Positions 28,819 to 39,771 of a stretch of 64,000 bases of DNA are shown piece by piece. Every line of letters starts with the position of its first letter. Positions within the stretch are counted from its first letter, which is position 1. The notes under the pieces were generated by a model. The model was not told where the DNA came from. It was given only the letters and a program-made list of their open reading frames with translations, and did no database searches. The stretch is from Rhodospirillaceae bacterium (lineage in GTDB: Bacteria; Pseudomonadota; Alphaproteobacteria; Rhodospirillales; Casp-alpha2), in the NCBI GenBank assembly GCA_018698795.1, contig JABIPG010000030.1, positions 1 to 64,000 on the forward strand. Direction: 5' to 3'. The position numbers and the translations under genes are program-made.

Positions 28819-29737
28819 GCTCAGACTCCGAAAAAAGAACATCAAGATCAGTTCGTTGGAAAGCGTACTCGGTGCCGCAGTATTCGCAAGTCACGGCGAC
28901 CGCATCATCAATGTACATGTCTTCAATCTCTGTGCGTGGAAAAGATGCGAGCGTCTTGGAAACGCGTCCGCGACTGCATCGGCAGGCATGGCGCAGCGGC
29001 TTTGCGTCGAAGGCCCGCACGCCTCGCTCGTGGTACAAGTTGAACAAAAGATCGTTTCCGGCCAGATCGGCGTTGAGCAGTTCTTCCGGCGATACGGTCC
29101 CCGCCAGTAGAGCCGCTTCTCGCCAGGCTTCGTTTGCGTCTTCGCCTTCCAGTGATGACGCTGGCAGGCGCTGCACCATTAAAGCCGCTGCATTGACGCC
29201 GTCGCGGGATGGGGGTGAAGCTTTGGCGCTGATGATCACCGTATCCAATTGCTCAGACTGACGGAAATAATTCGCGGTACATTCGGCAAGCGTTGTGCCC
29301 ATGAGTTCCGTGATGCCTTGATAGCGTTCCGTGTCTGGTCCTTGATCAACGGTGAAGGCCATGTGTCCGGCGCCTAACAGGTGCGGCAGCAGGCCATCCG
29401 TTGACGTCATGGCATCGTCAAGCGCAACGGGGTCGAATTTGGCGTACGAGCGCAAATCACCTTCACTGGTGATGTCGGCAACCAACAAGCTGACCGGCCC
29501 GTCGCCCTGGATCTGCAAGGTGAAGATGCCGTCGTATTTGAGCGCGCTGGCCAGCAGCGCCGTCAATGCCTGCGTTTCCAGCAATAGTGCTGCTACCGGT
29601 TCGGGGTAGCGGCCGGCGCGCACTACCGGCTCTGTTGAATTGCCGAGGCGCACCAAGCGACCGCGCACGCCGAGCGATTCGACTTGAAACGGCAGCGCCA
29701 CATCGTTTGGAAATTCGGAAGTGTTCGGTTCAGTCAT
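28793..29737 (-). CDS. hslO: Hsp33 family redox chaperone
   Basis: VSLLVADITSEGDLRSYAKFD and C-terminal CRCSRGRVSKTL...VTCEYCGTEYAF zinc motif. Confidence 0.88.
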   Translation of the reverse strand: MTEPNTSEFPNDVALPFQVESLGVRGRLVRLGNSTEPVVRAGRYPEPVAALLLETQALTALLASALKYDGIFTLQIQGDGPVSLLVADITSEGDLRSYAKFDPVALDDAMTSTDGLLPHLLGAGHMAFTVDQGPDTERYQGITELMGTTLAECTANYFRQSEQLDTVIISAKASPPSRDGVNAAALMVQRLPASSLEGEDANEAWREAALLAGTVSPEELLNADLAGNDLLFNLYHERGVRAFDAKPLRHACRCSRGRVSKTLASFPRTEIEDMYIDDAVAVTCEYCGTEYAFQRTDLDVLFSESEHASSENNA

Positions 29738-30503
29738 TCGGCGCTCCGGAGGGTTTGGGCCAAAGAGTTCGGTAGTGATAGCCATGCACGGTGTGGAACC
29801 CAAGCTTGGCATAGAACGCCAACGCTGCGGGGTTGTCGCGTTCCACCTGGAGATAGGTCTGTGTGCCGCCCTGTGCCAGGGTCCAATCCGCCATCGCGGC
29901 AAGAAGGGCATGCCCATGCCCGCGGCGGCGCTCATGCGCCAGCGTAAACATGCCGAAGATCCCGGTCCAACCTTCCTCGCAAATACCAAGCCCGGCGGCG
30001 ACGGGCTTCCCATCGGCAACGGCCAGGGCGAATAGATGCGGCAATTCGATGCGCGCCAGCATACGTCCTTTGCGGACCTTGGTTTCCCCATCAGCGGCTT
30101 CGGCCATGTGTACATCAAGCCAGTCGCTATTGATTTCCACCAACCGTTCCACGTGCACGCCGGATCCGGTCTGGCGCGCAACCGAAGCTGCGTTGGCAAT
30201 CATGATATCCACTCCCGATTCCGTTGCGTATCCGCGGGATGTAAGGAAACGGTCCAAATTCGGCGGTTGGCATGCGGGGGATATTTGGAAGCGTGGCGGC
30301 AAAGCTCGCTCGCGATAGAAGCCTTCTACCGCAGCCAATTTCCGATCCAGAGCCAGCGCGCTATCGTGCTCTGGAAAGACGGAGTTCACCCGCCGGTGTA
30401 GACCTTCATTGAAGCGCAACCACCAGCCATCGAGAGGCTCCATTTCGAGAGCCGGCCAGGCCCTCGCGGCTAGGCGGTCGAGGGTTGCGCCGAGATCACT
30501 CAA
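29730..30503 (-). CDS. GNAT family N-acetyltransferase
   Basis: [59 protein letters not shown] 30503 overlaps the argF stop. Confidence 0.8.
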   Translation of the reverse strand: MSDLGATLDRLAARAWPALEMEPLDGWWLRFNEGLHRRVNSVFPEHDSALALDRKLAAVEGFYRERALPPRFQISPACQPPNLDRFLTSRGYATESGVDIMIANAASVARQTGSGVHVERLVEINSDWLDVHMAEAADGETKVRKGRMLARIELPHLFALAVADGKPVAAGLGICEEGWTGIFGMFTLAHERRRGHGHALLAAMADWTLAQGGTQTYLQVERDNPAALAFYAKLGFHTVHGYHYRTLWPKPSGAPND

Positions 30504-31407
30504 GGCACCAGGCCAGGATACCTTTCTGGGCGTGCAGACGGTTTTCCGCCTCATCCCAGATGACCGATTGCGGGCCGTCGATGACCGAGTCGGTAACTTC
30601 ATCGCCCCGGTGCGCCGGCAGGCAGTGCATGAATAACGCATCAGGTCCGGCCGCGGCCATTAGCTCGTCATTGACCTGGAATGGCAACAGTATCTGCCGA
30701 CGTCTGTCGCCGTCTTTGTCGCCCATGGACACCCAGGTATCGGTGATCACCAAGTCGGTTCCGGCCACGGCCTCTTCAGGCGTATCTGCGATGACGATAT
30801 CGGCGCCCTCGGCTCGAGCTGCGGCCAAAATGGTATCGCTTGGCTGTAACGACGCGGGACAGGCGAGTTTTAGCGTGAAGCCGAATTTGGCAGCGGCGTG
30901 AATCCAGCTGTGCGAGACATTGTTGCCGTCACCAACCCACGATACCGTGCGTCCGGCAATAGAGCCTTTATGCTCTTCGAAGGTCATGATGTCGGCCATG
31001 ATCTGGCACGGATGGGAACTATCCGTCAGGCCGTTGATCACTGGCACGGTGGCATATTCCGAAAGTTCCAACAGCTTTTGGTGATTGTCGGTACGTATCA
31101 TGATGATATCGGCGTAGCGCGATAAGACGCGTGCTGTATCCGCCACCGTTTCACCCCGTCCCAGCTGTGAATCGGTTTCGCTCATGACCACGACCATACC
31201 GCCAAGCTGCTGCATGCCGACCTGAAACGACACGCGTGTGCGGGTTGACGGTTTTTCGAAAATCATTACCAGCGTTCGTCCGGCCATCAGTGGTTGGGCT
31301 GAGCCGTTGATTTGGTCTTCTTTTAGCGCGCCGCCGCGTTCCAGAATGGCACGCAAGTCCGCCGTCGGAATTTGGTCGATATCGAGGAAGTCGCGTCCGC
31401 CGATCAT
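30496..31407 (-). CDS. argF: Ornithine carbamoyltransferase
   Basis: [40 protein letters not shown]. Confidence 0.92.
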   Translation of the reverse strand: MIGGRDFLDIDQIPTADLRAILERGGALKEDQINGSAQPLMAGRTLVMIFEKPSTRTRVSFQVGMQQLGGMVVVMSETDSQLGRGETVADTARVLSRYADIIMIRTDNHQKLLELSEYATVPVINGLTDSSHPCQIMADIMTFEEHKGSIAGRTVSWVGDGNNVSHSWIHAAAKFGFTLKLACPASLQPSDTILAAARAEGADIVIADTPEEAVAGTDLVITDTWVSMGDKDGDRRRQILLPFQVNDELMAAAGPDALFMHCLPAHRGDEVTDSVIDGPQSVIWDEAENRLHAQKGILAWCLE

Positions 31408-31408
31408 C

Positions 31409-32596
31409 TTACCCTGCCTTGCCGGCAACCGCCCGGCAGGCGGTATCCAGCATGCCCATGGCTTCGTCGACATGTTCAGGGGTGATGATCAACGGCGGCA
31501 CCAGGCGCGTGACGTTGTCGCCAGCTGGTACTGACAGCAATCCTTCGCCAATGCAGACCTTGACCAGCTCACCGTTCTGACCTTCTTTTTGGCATTTGAC
31601 GCCGGAAATCAAGCCGATGCCGCGAACTTCACTCAACACATCCGGGTTGCGCTCAACAACTTTTCCTAATTCGGCGCTCAAGTATTCCGCCACGTTAGAA
31701 ACATTGTCGAGAAAGCCATCTGACAGTACGACGTCGAGTACGGCGTTGCCGACGGCCATGGCCAACGGGTTGCCGCCGAATGTCGAGCCATGGCTGCCGG
31801 CGGTCATGGCAGCGGCAACTGTTTCAGTCGCCAGTGTCGCGCCCATAGGGAAACCACCTCCCAAACCTTTGGCGGAAGCCAAAATATCCGGCGTGACGCC
31901 CGAGTGCTCATGCGCGTAGAGCTTGCCGGTGCGACCGACACCGCTCTGCACTTCGTCCATCATCAGAAGGAGACCAAACTCGTCTGCGATGTCACGCAAC
32001 TCGCGCATGTAGTTGTTGTCGACATGACGGATGCCGCCTTCACCTTGTACCGGCTCGATGACAATGCCTGCGGTTTCTGGCGTAATGGCGCCGCGCATTT
32101 CGTTCAAATTGCCAAAGGCCACTTGGTCAAAACCATCAACCAGGGGCCCAAAACCAGCCGTGTGCTTTTCCTGGTTGCCTGCAGCGATGCACGCGAGCGA
32201 GCGGCCGTGGAAGGCGCCCTCGACGCTGATCACCCGAAAGCGTTCCGGCTGGCCGTTGGCGGCGTGATACTTGCGCATCATCTTGAAGCCCATTTCCACC
32301 GCTTCGCCGCCCGAGTTGTTAAAAAACACCGCGTCCGCAAATGTATTAGCTACCAACCGCTCCGCCATGCGCTCCTGGCCCGGAATATTGTAGAGATTGG
32401 AGACGTGCCACAGTGTTTCGGCCTGCTTTTTCAGTGCCTCCACCAGATGCGGATGGCAATGACCCAGCGAATCCACGGCAATGCCTGCAGCTAAATCGAG
32501 ATAGCGTCGACCGTCGGTCCCGTACACGTAGACGCCTTCGCCGCGTTCCAGCGAAAGCTCGTACCTAGCATAGGTCGGCATAACGGGTGTAATCAT
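31409..32596 (-). CDS. argD: Acetylornithine transaminase
   Basis: [66 protein letters not shown]. Adjacent to argF. Confidence 0.9.
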   Translation of the reverse strand: MITPVMPTYARYELSLERGEGVYVYGTDGRRYLDLAAGIAVDSLGHCHPHLVEALKKQAETLWHVSNLYNIPGQERMAERLVANTFADAVFFNNSGGEAVEMGFKMMRKYHAANGQPERFRVISVEGAFHGRSLACIAAGNQEKHTAGFGPLVDGFDQVAFGNLNEMRGAITPETAGIVIEPVQGEGGIRHVDNNYMRELRDIADEFGLLLMMDEVQSGVGRTGKLYAHEHSGVTPDILASAKGLGGGFPMGATLATETVAAAMTAGSHGSTFGGNPLAMAVGNAVLDVVLSDGFLDNVSNVAEYLSAELGKVVERNPDVLSEVRGIGLISGVKCQKEGQNGELVKVCIGEGLLSVPAGDNVTRLVPPLIITPEHVDEAMGMLDTACRAVAGKAG

Positions 32597-32782
32597 GACG
32601 CACTCCAATCTCGATTCGAGCCCGGAAAACCGGGGTCAGTTTGGAAAGCGGAGGAGTATGTTGATACGGCTTTTGGTTGTCAACGATTAGCCAACGGATC
32701 GCTTTGGAGTTTGATGCAGGATACATTTTACAGAACGCACGCGTTTTGCTAGCAGTGATGCAGGGTGAGGCAGGGGGATGAC

Positions 32783-34477
32783 GTGCGTCTTGGATACGAA
32801 AATTACGAAATCCAGGTGATGAAGGATGGCCGTTGGGTCACGGAATCGTCGCGTGGTCGGCGTGCCGAGGCCCTGGCATTGGCCGAGAAATTTCTAGCGC
32901 GCAAGGACTGCGCGGGTGCTCGCGTCATCGCCAACAAGGAAAACCGTGACGGACTCATGGACGAGGAAGTCGTCTTCGAAAAAACACAGGCCGCCCGCGG
33001 CGGGAAAAAACTGCAGATCACGACGATCGAGACCACACCGCCATGGTGCGACACGCCGCGTGATTTCTTTGCGCTTGAAAGTCGCATGCTGATCAGCCGG
33101 GTGATGCGTAGCTACCTCGAAGACGTATCGTTAACGCCGACGGAACTGCTGCACACCCACAAGGACCTGCAGCGGCTTCAAGACTATGAAAACCTTTTTC
33201 CCTCGGCGGTCAGTCATATCGCAACCTTGCAAGTGGCCGGCACGGATCAGCCGGCGGCGGACCGCCGCAACGAGATATTCGCCATTGTCGAGCAGATCAC
33301 CAATCAGGCTCAGCAGGCTGAACATCTGGATCTGCCGAAGTTGTCAAAAAGGTTTTCTGAAACGCTTGCCGCAGCCTCCCGCGTCGGCGGTGAAGCTTCC
33401 GAATATCTGGCCATGGTCGTATTGGCGCGTGGGTTGGCTGCAAAGCGCGATTGGATTTCCAAGTTGGATATGCTTTGCCGGATGGCGCTTGCCGAAACCG
33501 ACCGAAAGGCCGTGTTGTTACTCGACACTGTGATCGCCGATGTGCTGGGCGCCAATGTTATTCAAGAAGTGCTCGGCTGGAAGCGATCGCTCGGAGCTGC
33601 GATCATCGCGATGCTCGATCTTGCCGATGGTAAGTTTGAAGTTGAGGAGAGCGATGCCGTCGATACGGTCGCGATGCTTGATCGGTTATTCGCCGCCGAT
33701 GCCTTGCCGGCTAGTCGCCACGTGATGATCGACCGCGCTATGCAGCAGCTGAAATCGTCAGCGCCCTTGTACCGCTCTGACCCCAGCAAGGAGATGGAGG
33801 AGTACCAGCGTGTCTTGGCCCGGCTGATGGTGCCCGGCGGAATACTGTCTGGCGCCCATGCCGCTGAGGCTTTGACCATGCGTGGTGCTCGATTTGTTGA
33901 ACAGGGCGGCGCGACCGGCCGGCGGGCCGCCATCGGCGCTACCGTCAAGGCCTTGCCCGACCCTGCTCGCGGCGTGATGTACTTGGCCGAATTGACCAAC
34001 ACTTCGTTTGCCGACGAGCATTTAGGCGACATCGTGGCCGAATTGGATGTGGTGTTCAGTGCGCGGGTGATTGATGAGTTATGCCGCCGCGCGTCGTCCC
34101 CCAAAGATCGCATGATGACCGCCACGGGGGCTTACAAAGCGACGACATCCTCTGCGTTGCCGGACGACATTAAGTCGCAGGTTGCCGACCACATTGATGG
34201 CGTGTTGGAACGTTATCTGATCGACGAGAACATCATCGACAAGCTCGATAGTCCCGATTCTCATATCCGTGATCGGGCGGTGCGGCTGGTGAAGTTCTGT
34301 GGTGCCGGCGTGCTGCCCGAAGGCAAGGCCCTGAACATGGCGCGAAGGCGCATTGTCGAATTACTGCGCCAGCCTAACTTCGATTCACATTTTCTCGAAG
34401 GCATTGCCGACGCCGCCGCAGCTGAGAAAGCTTTGCGTGGCTTTCACAAGCTGTTGCTAGGCGCCGGCCTGGCTTGA
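32783..34477 (+). CDS. Conserved hypothetical protein, helical
   Basis: Long ORF without recognised motifs; GTG 32783 or upstream GTG 32765. Confidence 0.55.
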   Translation: MRLGYENYEIQVMKDGRWVTESSRGRRAEALALAEKFLARKDCAGARVIANKENRDGLMDEEVVFEKTQAARGGKKLQITTIETTPPWCDTPRDFFALESRMLISRVMRSYLEDVSLTPTELLHTHKDLQRLQDYENLFPSAVSHIATLQVAGTDQPAADRRNEIFAIVEQITNQAQQAEHLDLPKLSKRFSETLAAASRVGGEASEYLAMVVLARGLAAKRDWISKLDMLCRMALAETDRKAVLLLDTVIADVLGANVIQEVLGWKRSLGAAIIAMLDLADGKFEVEESDAVDTVAMLDRLFAADALPASRHVMIDRAMQQLKSSAPLYRSDPSKEMEEYQRVLARLMVPGGILSGAHAAEALTMRGARFVEQGGATGRRAAIGATVKALPDPARGVMYLAELTNTSFADEHLGDIVAELDVVFSARVIDELCRRASSPKDRMMTATGAYKATTSSALPDDIKSQVADHIDGVLERYLIDENIIDKLDSPDSHIRDRAVRLVKFCGAGVLPEGKALNMARRRIVELLRQPNFDSHFLEGIADAAAAEKALRGFHKLLLGAGLA

Positions 34478-34489
34478 TCGAATGCCGGG

Positions 34490-35821
34490 TTAAGCGGCCC
34501 GCCGACGCGCACCATTTCGGTTGCCGCCTTGATTGCCGCCACCGTGGTTGTTGCCAGGATTGCCGCCAGGTGCGCCGCGCCGGTTTCGCGAACGGTTCCG
34601 TTTGCGGCCGGGTTTGTTTCCGGGCTTGCCATTGGCGTTATTCGGGTGGCCTGAATTCGCGGATGCTTTCTCGGGTGCCCGATAGGCGGGTTCGTCGCCG
34701 ATAACGGTCAAGCGGCTGCCGATCAAGCGCTCGATATCGCGCAGGTAGGGGCGCTCCGTCGAATCGCAGAACGATACGGCCATGCCGCTGGCACCGGCCC
34801 GCGCCGTGCGGCCAATGCGGTGCACGTAGCTGTCGGGTATATTCGGCAGTTCGAAGTTGATTACGTGCGAGACGCCATCCACATCAATTCCGCGTGCCGC
34901 GATATCGGTGGCAACCAAAACCCGTGATTCACCATCGCGAAAACGCTTCAGAGCGCGCTGGCGCGCACCTTGCGATTTGTTGCCGTGGATGGCGTCGGCA
35001 TTGATGCCGCGCCGTTCCAATTGGTCGGCGACCTTGTTGGCGCGATGCTTGGTGCGCGTGAAGACGATCACTCGAGAAAGCGATGAGTCCGCCAAGATGT
35101 CGGCAAGAAGCGGTATCTTGGCGTTAGTCTCCACATGGTGAACCTGCTGGTCGATGCGCTCCACCGGCGTTGCTTGCGGCGTTACCTCGACCCGAACGGG
35201 GTCGTTCAGAAGCTCACCGGACAGCTTCGCAATATCGGCGGGCATGGTGGCGGAGAATAACAAGGATTGGCGCTTCTTGGGGATCGCACTGGCAATCTTG
35301 CGCACATCGCGGACAAAACCCATGTCGAGCATCCGGTCGGCTTCGTCGAGGACGAAAAACTCGATCGCGCCAAGTTTCACATGGCGCTGGTTCATGAGGT
35401 CGAGCAAGCGGCCCGGGGTGGCGACCAAAATATCGACACCGCGGGTCAATGTATTGACCTGTGCATTTTGGCTGACACCGCCGAAAATGACGGCGTGGCG
35501 CAAGTGCATATTTTTTCCGTAGGCGCGGATCTCGTCGCCGATTTGAATCGCCAACTCGCGTGTCGGTGCCAAAATCAAGGCACGCGCACCGCGCGAACGA
35601 ACATCGGGCTCGTGGCGGAAGAGTTTGTTGAGGATCGGCAGCGCGAAGGCGGCCGTCTTGCCGGTGCCAGTCTGGGCGATGCCCAGCACGTCTTTGCCGG
35701 CGAGAAGTTCGGGGATGGCCTTCGCCTGGATCGGCGTCGGGGTTACGTATTTTTTTGCGTGCAAAGCACGAAGGATCGGTTCGGCAAGGCCGAGGTCCGA
35801 GAAACTATTCTGAGTCACTTG
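34490..35821 (-). CDS. DEAD/DEAH box RNA helicase, RhlE-like, with Gly/Asn/Arg-rich tail
   Basis: AQTGTGKTAAFALPIL, VLDEADRMLDMGF, LLFSATMP, HRIGRTARAG; low-complexity C-terminus. Confidence 0.88.
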   Translation of the reverse strand, partial: QVTQNSFSDLGLAEPILRALHAKKYVTPTPIQAKAIPELLAGKDVLGIAQTGTGKTAAFALPILNKLFRHEPDVRSRGARALILAPTRELAIQIGDEIRAYGKNMHLRHAVIFGGVSQNAQVNTLTRGVDILVATPGRLLDLMNQRHVKLGAIEFFVLDEADRMLDMGFVRDVRKIASAIPKKRQSLLFSATMPADIAKLSGELLNDPVRVEVTPQATPVERIDQQVHHVETNAKIPLLADILADSSLSRVIVFTRTKHRANKVADQLERRGINADAIHGNKSQGARQRALKRFRDGESRVLVATDIAARGIDVDGVSHVINFELPNIPDSYVHRIGRTARAGASGMAVSFCDSTERPYLRDIERLIGSRLTVIGDEPAYRAPEKASANSGHPNNANGKPGNKPGRKRNRSRNRRGAPGGNPGNNHGGGNQGGNRNGARRRAA

Positions 35822-36024
35822 TAAGTCTTTCTTTGTGCGCCGCGTGTGTTTTCCACGTCGGCGTCTTACCCGGTTCCGGGCGCGGCCGGACTGGTATATT
35901 TTTTTGATTATTGTACCCGGGAAATGGCGCCGCCTTGAGCAGCGCTTCGCGCAATCGCGAGACAATCTATGGCGGTTAGATGCGCCCGTTCCCCAAAGAA
36001 GTCAAGAGAATCAATTTTTTAGCG

Positions 36025-36804
36025 TTATGGCTTGAGCTTGTAGCCGATATGAAACAAGCGCGTGCAGACCGTCCAGAGCGTAATGTTTATGGCCAACATG
36101 ACAGCTATTCCGATGCTGACGTTGCCGTCTGCGTGGCCAATAAAACCATAACGGAAGCCGTCGATCATATAGAAAAATGGATTGAAATGAGCGGCGGTCT
36201 GCGCGGTTTCGGGCAGGCGTTGAATTGAATAAAATGTTCCCGACAAGAACGATAGAGGCGTGATGACGAAATGAGTCACAGCTGCGATCTGGTCGAACTT
36301 TTGCGCCCACATGGCGCCCAGAATTCCTAATTGCGCCAGCATCAAGGATGCCATGACGCCATGGAAAACAATGTGAGCCAGGCTGTGAATCTGCATATCC
36401 ACGGCAATATTCATGGCAACGCTGACCACCACGCCGACGACGATGCCTCTGGTCATGCCGCCCATGGCGAGGCCGAAGTTGATTTCGAAGGCGGTCAGAG
36501 GCGGCATTAGGGTGTCGACGATGCTGCCCTGAACTTTGGCGCTCATCAGCGATGATGAGGTGTTGGCAAAAGAATTTTGGGCTATGGCCATGACGATCAG
36601 CCCCGGCGCCAGAAATTGCATGAACGGAATGCCGGCCACAGAGCGTGCGGCGCCACCCAGCGCCAACGCGAATACTGCCAAGAACAGTAGCGTCGTGACA
36701 ACAGGCGCCATCAAGGTCTGGGTGTAGACCTTGGTGAAGCGGCGGACCTCGCGCATATACAAGGTCCAAAGGCCGATCCAGTTGGCGGCGGCGGGGTCGT
36801 GCAT
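36025..36804 (-). CDS. ABC-2 type transporter permease
   Basis: MREVRRFTKVYTQTLMAPVVTTLLFLAVFALALG and further hydrophobic helices; start refined to 36804. Confidence 0.75.
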   Translation of the reverse strand: MHDPAAANWIGLWTLYMREVRRFTKVYTQTLMAPVVTTLLFLAVFALALGGAARSVAGIPFMQFLAPGLIVMAIAQNSFANTSSSLMSAKVQGSIVDTLMPPLTAFEINFGLAMGGMTRGIVVGVVVSVAMNIAVDMQIHSLAHIVFHGVMASLMLAQLGILGAMWAQKFDQIAAVTHFVITPLSFLSGTFYSIQRLPETAQTAAHFNPFFYMIDGFRYGFIGHADGNVSIGIAVMLAINITLWTVCTRLFHIGYKLKP

Positions 36805-36884
36805 GGGTTCGTCCTTTGATGTGGTGGGTACTATATAGAGGCGCGCCTCTTGGCTGGCCAGGGGCTGCGTGCCAGAATCACGCC

Positions 36885-37550
36885 ATGATTGATGACGACG
36901 CCACTGAGGATAGTGCTGAGGCGGAAAACCTGGACGCCGATGCGAACCCGCGCAAAAAACGGCGCAAACCGGCAAAGGTCAATCCGCGAAAACTGGAGAA
37001 CGCAGCACTTTATTATTTGCAGCGATTCTCAACCTCATCGGAGAACCTGCGCCGAGTGCTTATGCGCCGGGTTTACCGCTCCGCCCATCATCATGACACC
37101 GATCCAGACGAGGGTTCTGAATGGGTCGATACCGTGGTGGCGAAAATGCAAACCTTGGGTTTCGTCAATGACAGATTGTTTGCCGAGGGCCGCGTGCGGT
37201 CGCTTTTGGCACGCGGCACGCCGCTTCGTGGCATTCGTATGCGATTGCGCGAAAAGGGTGTGCCGCCGGAAATCATCGATGAAGTTTTGGCCTTGGTCGA
37301 AGAAGACGATGGAGATGTTGATTTCGCTGCGGCCATCGCTTTGGCCAAGCGTCGGCGACTGGGGCCATTTTCAACCCGCGGCGACCGGTTGGAGCGCCGC
37401 GAAAAAGACATGGCGGCCTTGGCGCGGGCCGGGTTTGGCTACGGCGTCGTTTGCCGGGTCATTGACGCCGAAACGCCGGACGACCTGGACGCCATGAAAA
37501 ACGACGGTGGCGGCGATGGCGGGCTTGGCTATTTTCCCGATGAGTTTTAA
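36885..37550 (+). CDS. recX: RecX family regulatory protein
   Basis: ALYYLQRFSTSSENLRRVLMRRV, LGFVNDRLFAEGRVRSLLARGTPLRGIRMRLREKGV. Confidence 0.75.
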   Translation: MIDDDATEDSAEAENLDADANPRKKRRKPAKVNPRKLENAALYYLQRFSTSSENLRRVLMRRVYRSAHHHDTDPDEGSEWVDTVVAKMQTLGFVNDRLFAEGRVRSLLARGTPLRGIRMRLREKGVPPEIIDEVLALVEEDDGDVDFAAAIALAKRRRLGPFSTRGDRLERREKDMAALARAGFGYGVVCRVIDAETPDDLDAMKNDGGGDGGLGYFPDEF

Positions 37551-37582
37551 ATTCGCTGCAACACAACCAAGGAGCCCGTTTC

Positions 37583-37921
37583 ATGAGCGTCACCATCTAC
37601 CACAATCCGAAATGTTCCAAATCGCGCCAAACCTTGGCGTTGCTGCAGGAAAACGGTGTTGAACCGGCCATTATCGAGTACTTGAAGACACCGCCCAGTG
37701 CCGCTGAATTGAAGGCGGTATTAGAGAAGCTCGGAAAAGAGCCAAGGGATGTGTTACGCACCAAAGAAGCGAAAGAGGAAGGTATCAACAATGAACTCGA
37801 AGCCGATGCGTTGATCGCGGCCATTGTCGCCCATCCGCGTGCGCTGGAACGTCCAATTGTTGTGAATGGTGACAGAGCCGCCGTCGGCCGCCCACCAGAA
37901 AGCGTGCTCGATATCATTTAG
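37583..37921 (+). CDS. ArsC-like glutaredoxin-dependent arsenate reductase family protein
   Basis: VTIYHNPKCSKSRQTLALLQ, YLKTPPSAAEL, RPIVVNGDRAAVGRPPE. Confidence 0.88.
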   Translation: MSVTIYHNPKCSKSRQTLALLQENGVEPAIIEYLKTPPSAAELKAVLEKLGKEPRDVLRTKEAKEEGINNELEADALIAAIVAHPRALERPIVVNGDRAAVGRPPESVLDII

Positions 37922-37957
37922 TCGGATATGGTTGTTCACAGCAATTAAGACCAAGTG

Positions 37958-38061
37958 CTTGCGCTTGTTACACAATTCCCCTTGCCGTCTTGAGCGCAAG
38001 GATTCACACTGCGTTGTGTAATGAGCCGTGCTAGGTTCGAAACGGGACGCGGGGTGCGTCC
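37958..38061 (+). promoter_or_regulatory. Structured intergenic leader with competing inverted repeats
   Basis: CTTGCGCT(37958-65)/AGCGCAAG(37993-38000); TTACACAA(37968-75)/TTGTGTAA(38014-21); CCTTGC(37980-85)/GCAAGG(37996-38001); GGACGC(38045-50)/GCGTCC(38056-61). All perfect. Confidence 0.6.
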
Positions 38062-38078
38062 GAGTGGATTAAGGTGTC

Positions 38079-39692
38079 ATGGCAGCGAAACGCGCCAGCA
38101 AATCAACGACGGCGAAACCAAAAGCGAAGGCTGTGGCTAAACCGCGGCGCCAAGCGAGTGCTGTCTTGAAGCCGGCTAAAAAAACGGAACAACCCACAAC
38201 CTCCGCCGGCCCAGGGAAATTACCCGAAAATTTGCCAGAAGATTTACCCGTTGGGCCGACGCCGGAACAAGTGGCCGCCTGGCGCGCACTTTCACAAGAG
38301 GAACGCCGTGCCTTGCGCGAACGCGAAGCGGCGCGGATTTTCTCTGAAGCTGCGGAAGCACACCAGGGCGGCGATCTCGATGCGGCGATAGATGGCTATA
38401 ACCGCTCACTTTTTCTGAATGCTACGATCCCCGACGTCTACAATAATTTGGGCGTTGCGCTTCGCACACAAGGTAAGCTTGAGGCCTCCGTCGCGTGCTA
38501 TCGGCGCTCGTTGGTGCTGCGGCCCGGCAGTGCTTCTGTGTATTCCAACATGGGCAATGCGTTGCGTGAAATGGGCCGTCTCCAGACGTCGGTCGCAGCG
38601 CACCAACAAGCGGTCAAGTTGGCTCCCTCCAATCCGGAAGCCTATTATAATTTGGGCCTGACGCTGCGGGATTTGGGACAAGTTGACCAGGCGCTGGCCT
38701 GCTTTGGCAAAACCTTGTCGCTGCGGGCTGATCATGTGGATTGTCATTGGGACCGGGCGTTGACGCTATTGACCAAAGGCGATTACGGCCCTGGTTTCGC
38801 GGAATACGAATGGCGTTGGCGATTGGACCGCAGCCCGCCGCGCGGTTATGCACAGCCTGAATGGACAGGCGAAGCGCTGAAGGGCAAGACGCTCCTGGTG
38901 CACCAAGAACAGGGCTTCGGCGACATGCTGCAATTTGCCCGCTACCTGCCCATGCTCAAGGAACGCACCGGTGGCGCGGCCATCGTACTTGAAGTGCAGC
39001 CCGAACTAGCGCGACTGTTTTCCGGCATCGAAGGCGTGGACAAAGTCATCGACCGGGGCGCTGCGTTGCCCAAGTTCGACGCCTATGTGCCGATGATGTC
39101 GTTGGCGCGCATCTTCGGCACGACACTAAAAACCATCCCATTTGATGGCGCTTATTTGAGCGCGCCGGAAATGGAGACACTGAAATTACCGCCATCGCTC
39201 GATAAACAATTCCGTGTCGGTATTGCGTGGGCTGGCCGTCCGACACACAAGAACGACGCAAATCGTACGTGCGAGTTTACACAGTTTGTCGAACTATTGG
39301 GTATTCCCGGCATCACGGTCTACAGCCTGCAAAAAGGTCCGCACGAAGCCGACATCAAGGCGCACGGCTGCGAAGGGTTGATCATGAACCTGGCACCGCG
39401 CCTGCGCGATTTTGCCGATACCGCTGCCGTCCTAGAGCAGATGGATTTGGTGATCACGGTTGATACGGCCGTGGGGCATTTGGCCGGCGCACTCGGAAAA
39501 CCCACTTGGGTTGCCGTGCCTTTCGCGCCGGACTGGCGTTGGCAGCTCGAATCCGACACCACGCCTTGGTATCCAAATCATCGCCTATTCCGGCAGATTG
39601 AGCCCGGCGGCTGGAATGGCGTTTTCTCGAGTATCCGCAAAGCGCTACGAGAAGAACTGGGGCTAAAACCGGTATCGCCGGTGGTCATCTAA
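38079..39692 (+). CDS. TPR protein with Lys-rich N-terminal tail and C-terminal glycosyltransferase family 9-like domain
   Basis: TPR pattern (PDVYNNLGVALRTQGKLEASVACYRRSL), then LLVHQEQGFGDMLQFARYLP...VDTAVGHLAGALGKPTWV. Confidence 0.75.
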   Translation: MAAKRASKSTTAKPKAKAVAKPRRQASAVLKPAKKTEQPTTSAGPGKLPENLPEDLPVGPTPEQVAAWRALSQEERRALREREAARIFSEAAEAHQGGDLDAAIDGYNRSLFLNATIPDVYNNLGVALRTQGKLEASVACYRRSLVLRPGSASVYSNMGNALREMGRLQTSVAAHQQAVKLAPSNPEAYYNLGLTLRDLGQVDQALACFGKTLSLRADHVDCHWDRALTLLTKGDYGPGFAEYEWRWRLDRSPPRGYAQPEWTGEALKGKTLLVHQEQGFGDMLQFARYLPMLKERTGGAAIVLEVQPELARLFSGIEGVDKVIDRGAALPKFDAYVPMMSLARIFGTTLKTIPFDGAYLSAPEMETLKLPPSLDKQFRVGIAWAGRPTHKNDANRTCEFTQFVELLGIPGITVYSLQKGPHEADIKAHGCEGLIMNLAPRLRDFADTAAVLEQMDLVITVDTAVGHLAGALGKPTWVAVPFAPDWRWQLESDTTPWYPNHRLFRQIEPGGWNGVFSSIRKALREELGLKPVSPVVI

Positions 39693-39740
39693 CGTTAACC
39701 GAATATTTGTCTATTCGTGCTGAAATCGGCATAGGCCGGA

Positions 39741-39758
39741 AAACCCCTTTTGGGGTTT
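39741..39758 (+). terminator. Hairpin AAACCCC-TTTT-GGGGTTT downstream of the TPR/GT9-like gene
   Basis: Perfect 7-bp stem; poor T-tail, so terminator function is uncertain. Confidence 0.45.
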
Positions 39759-39771
39759 CTCGCCTGCTTGA

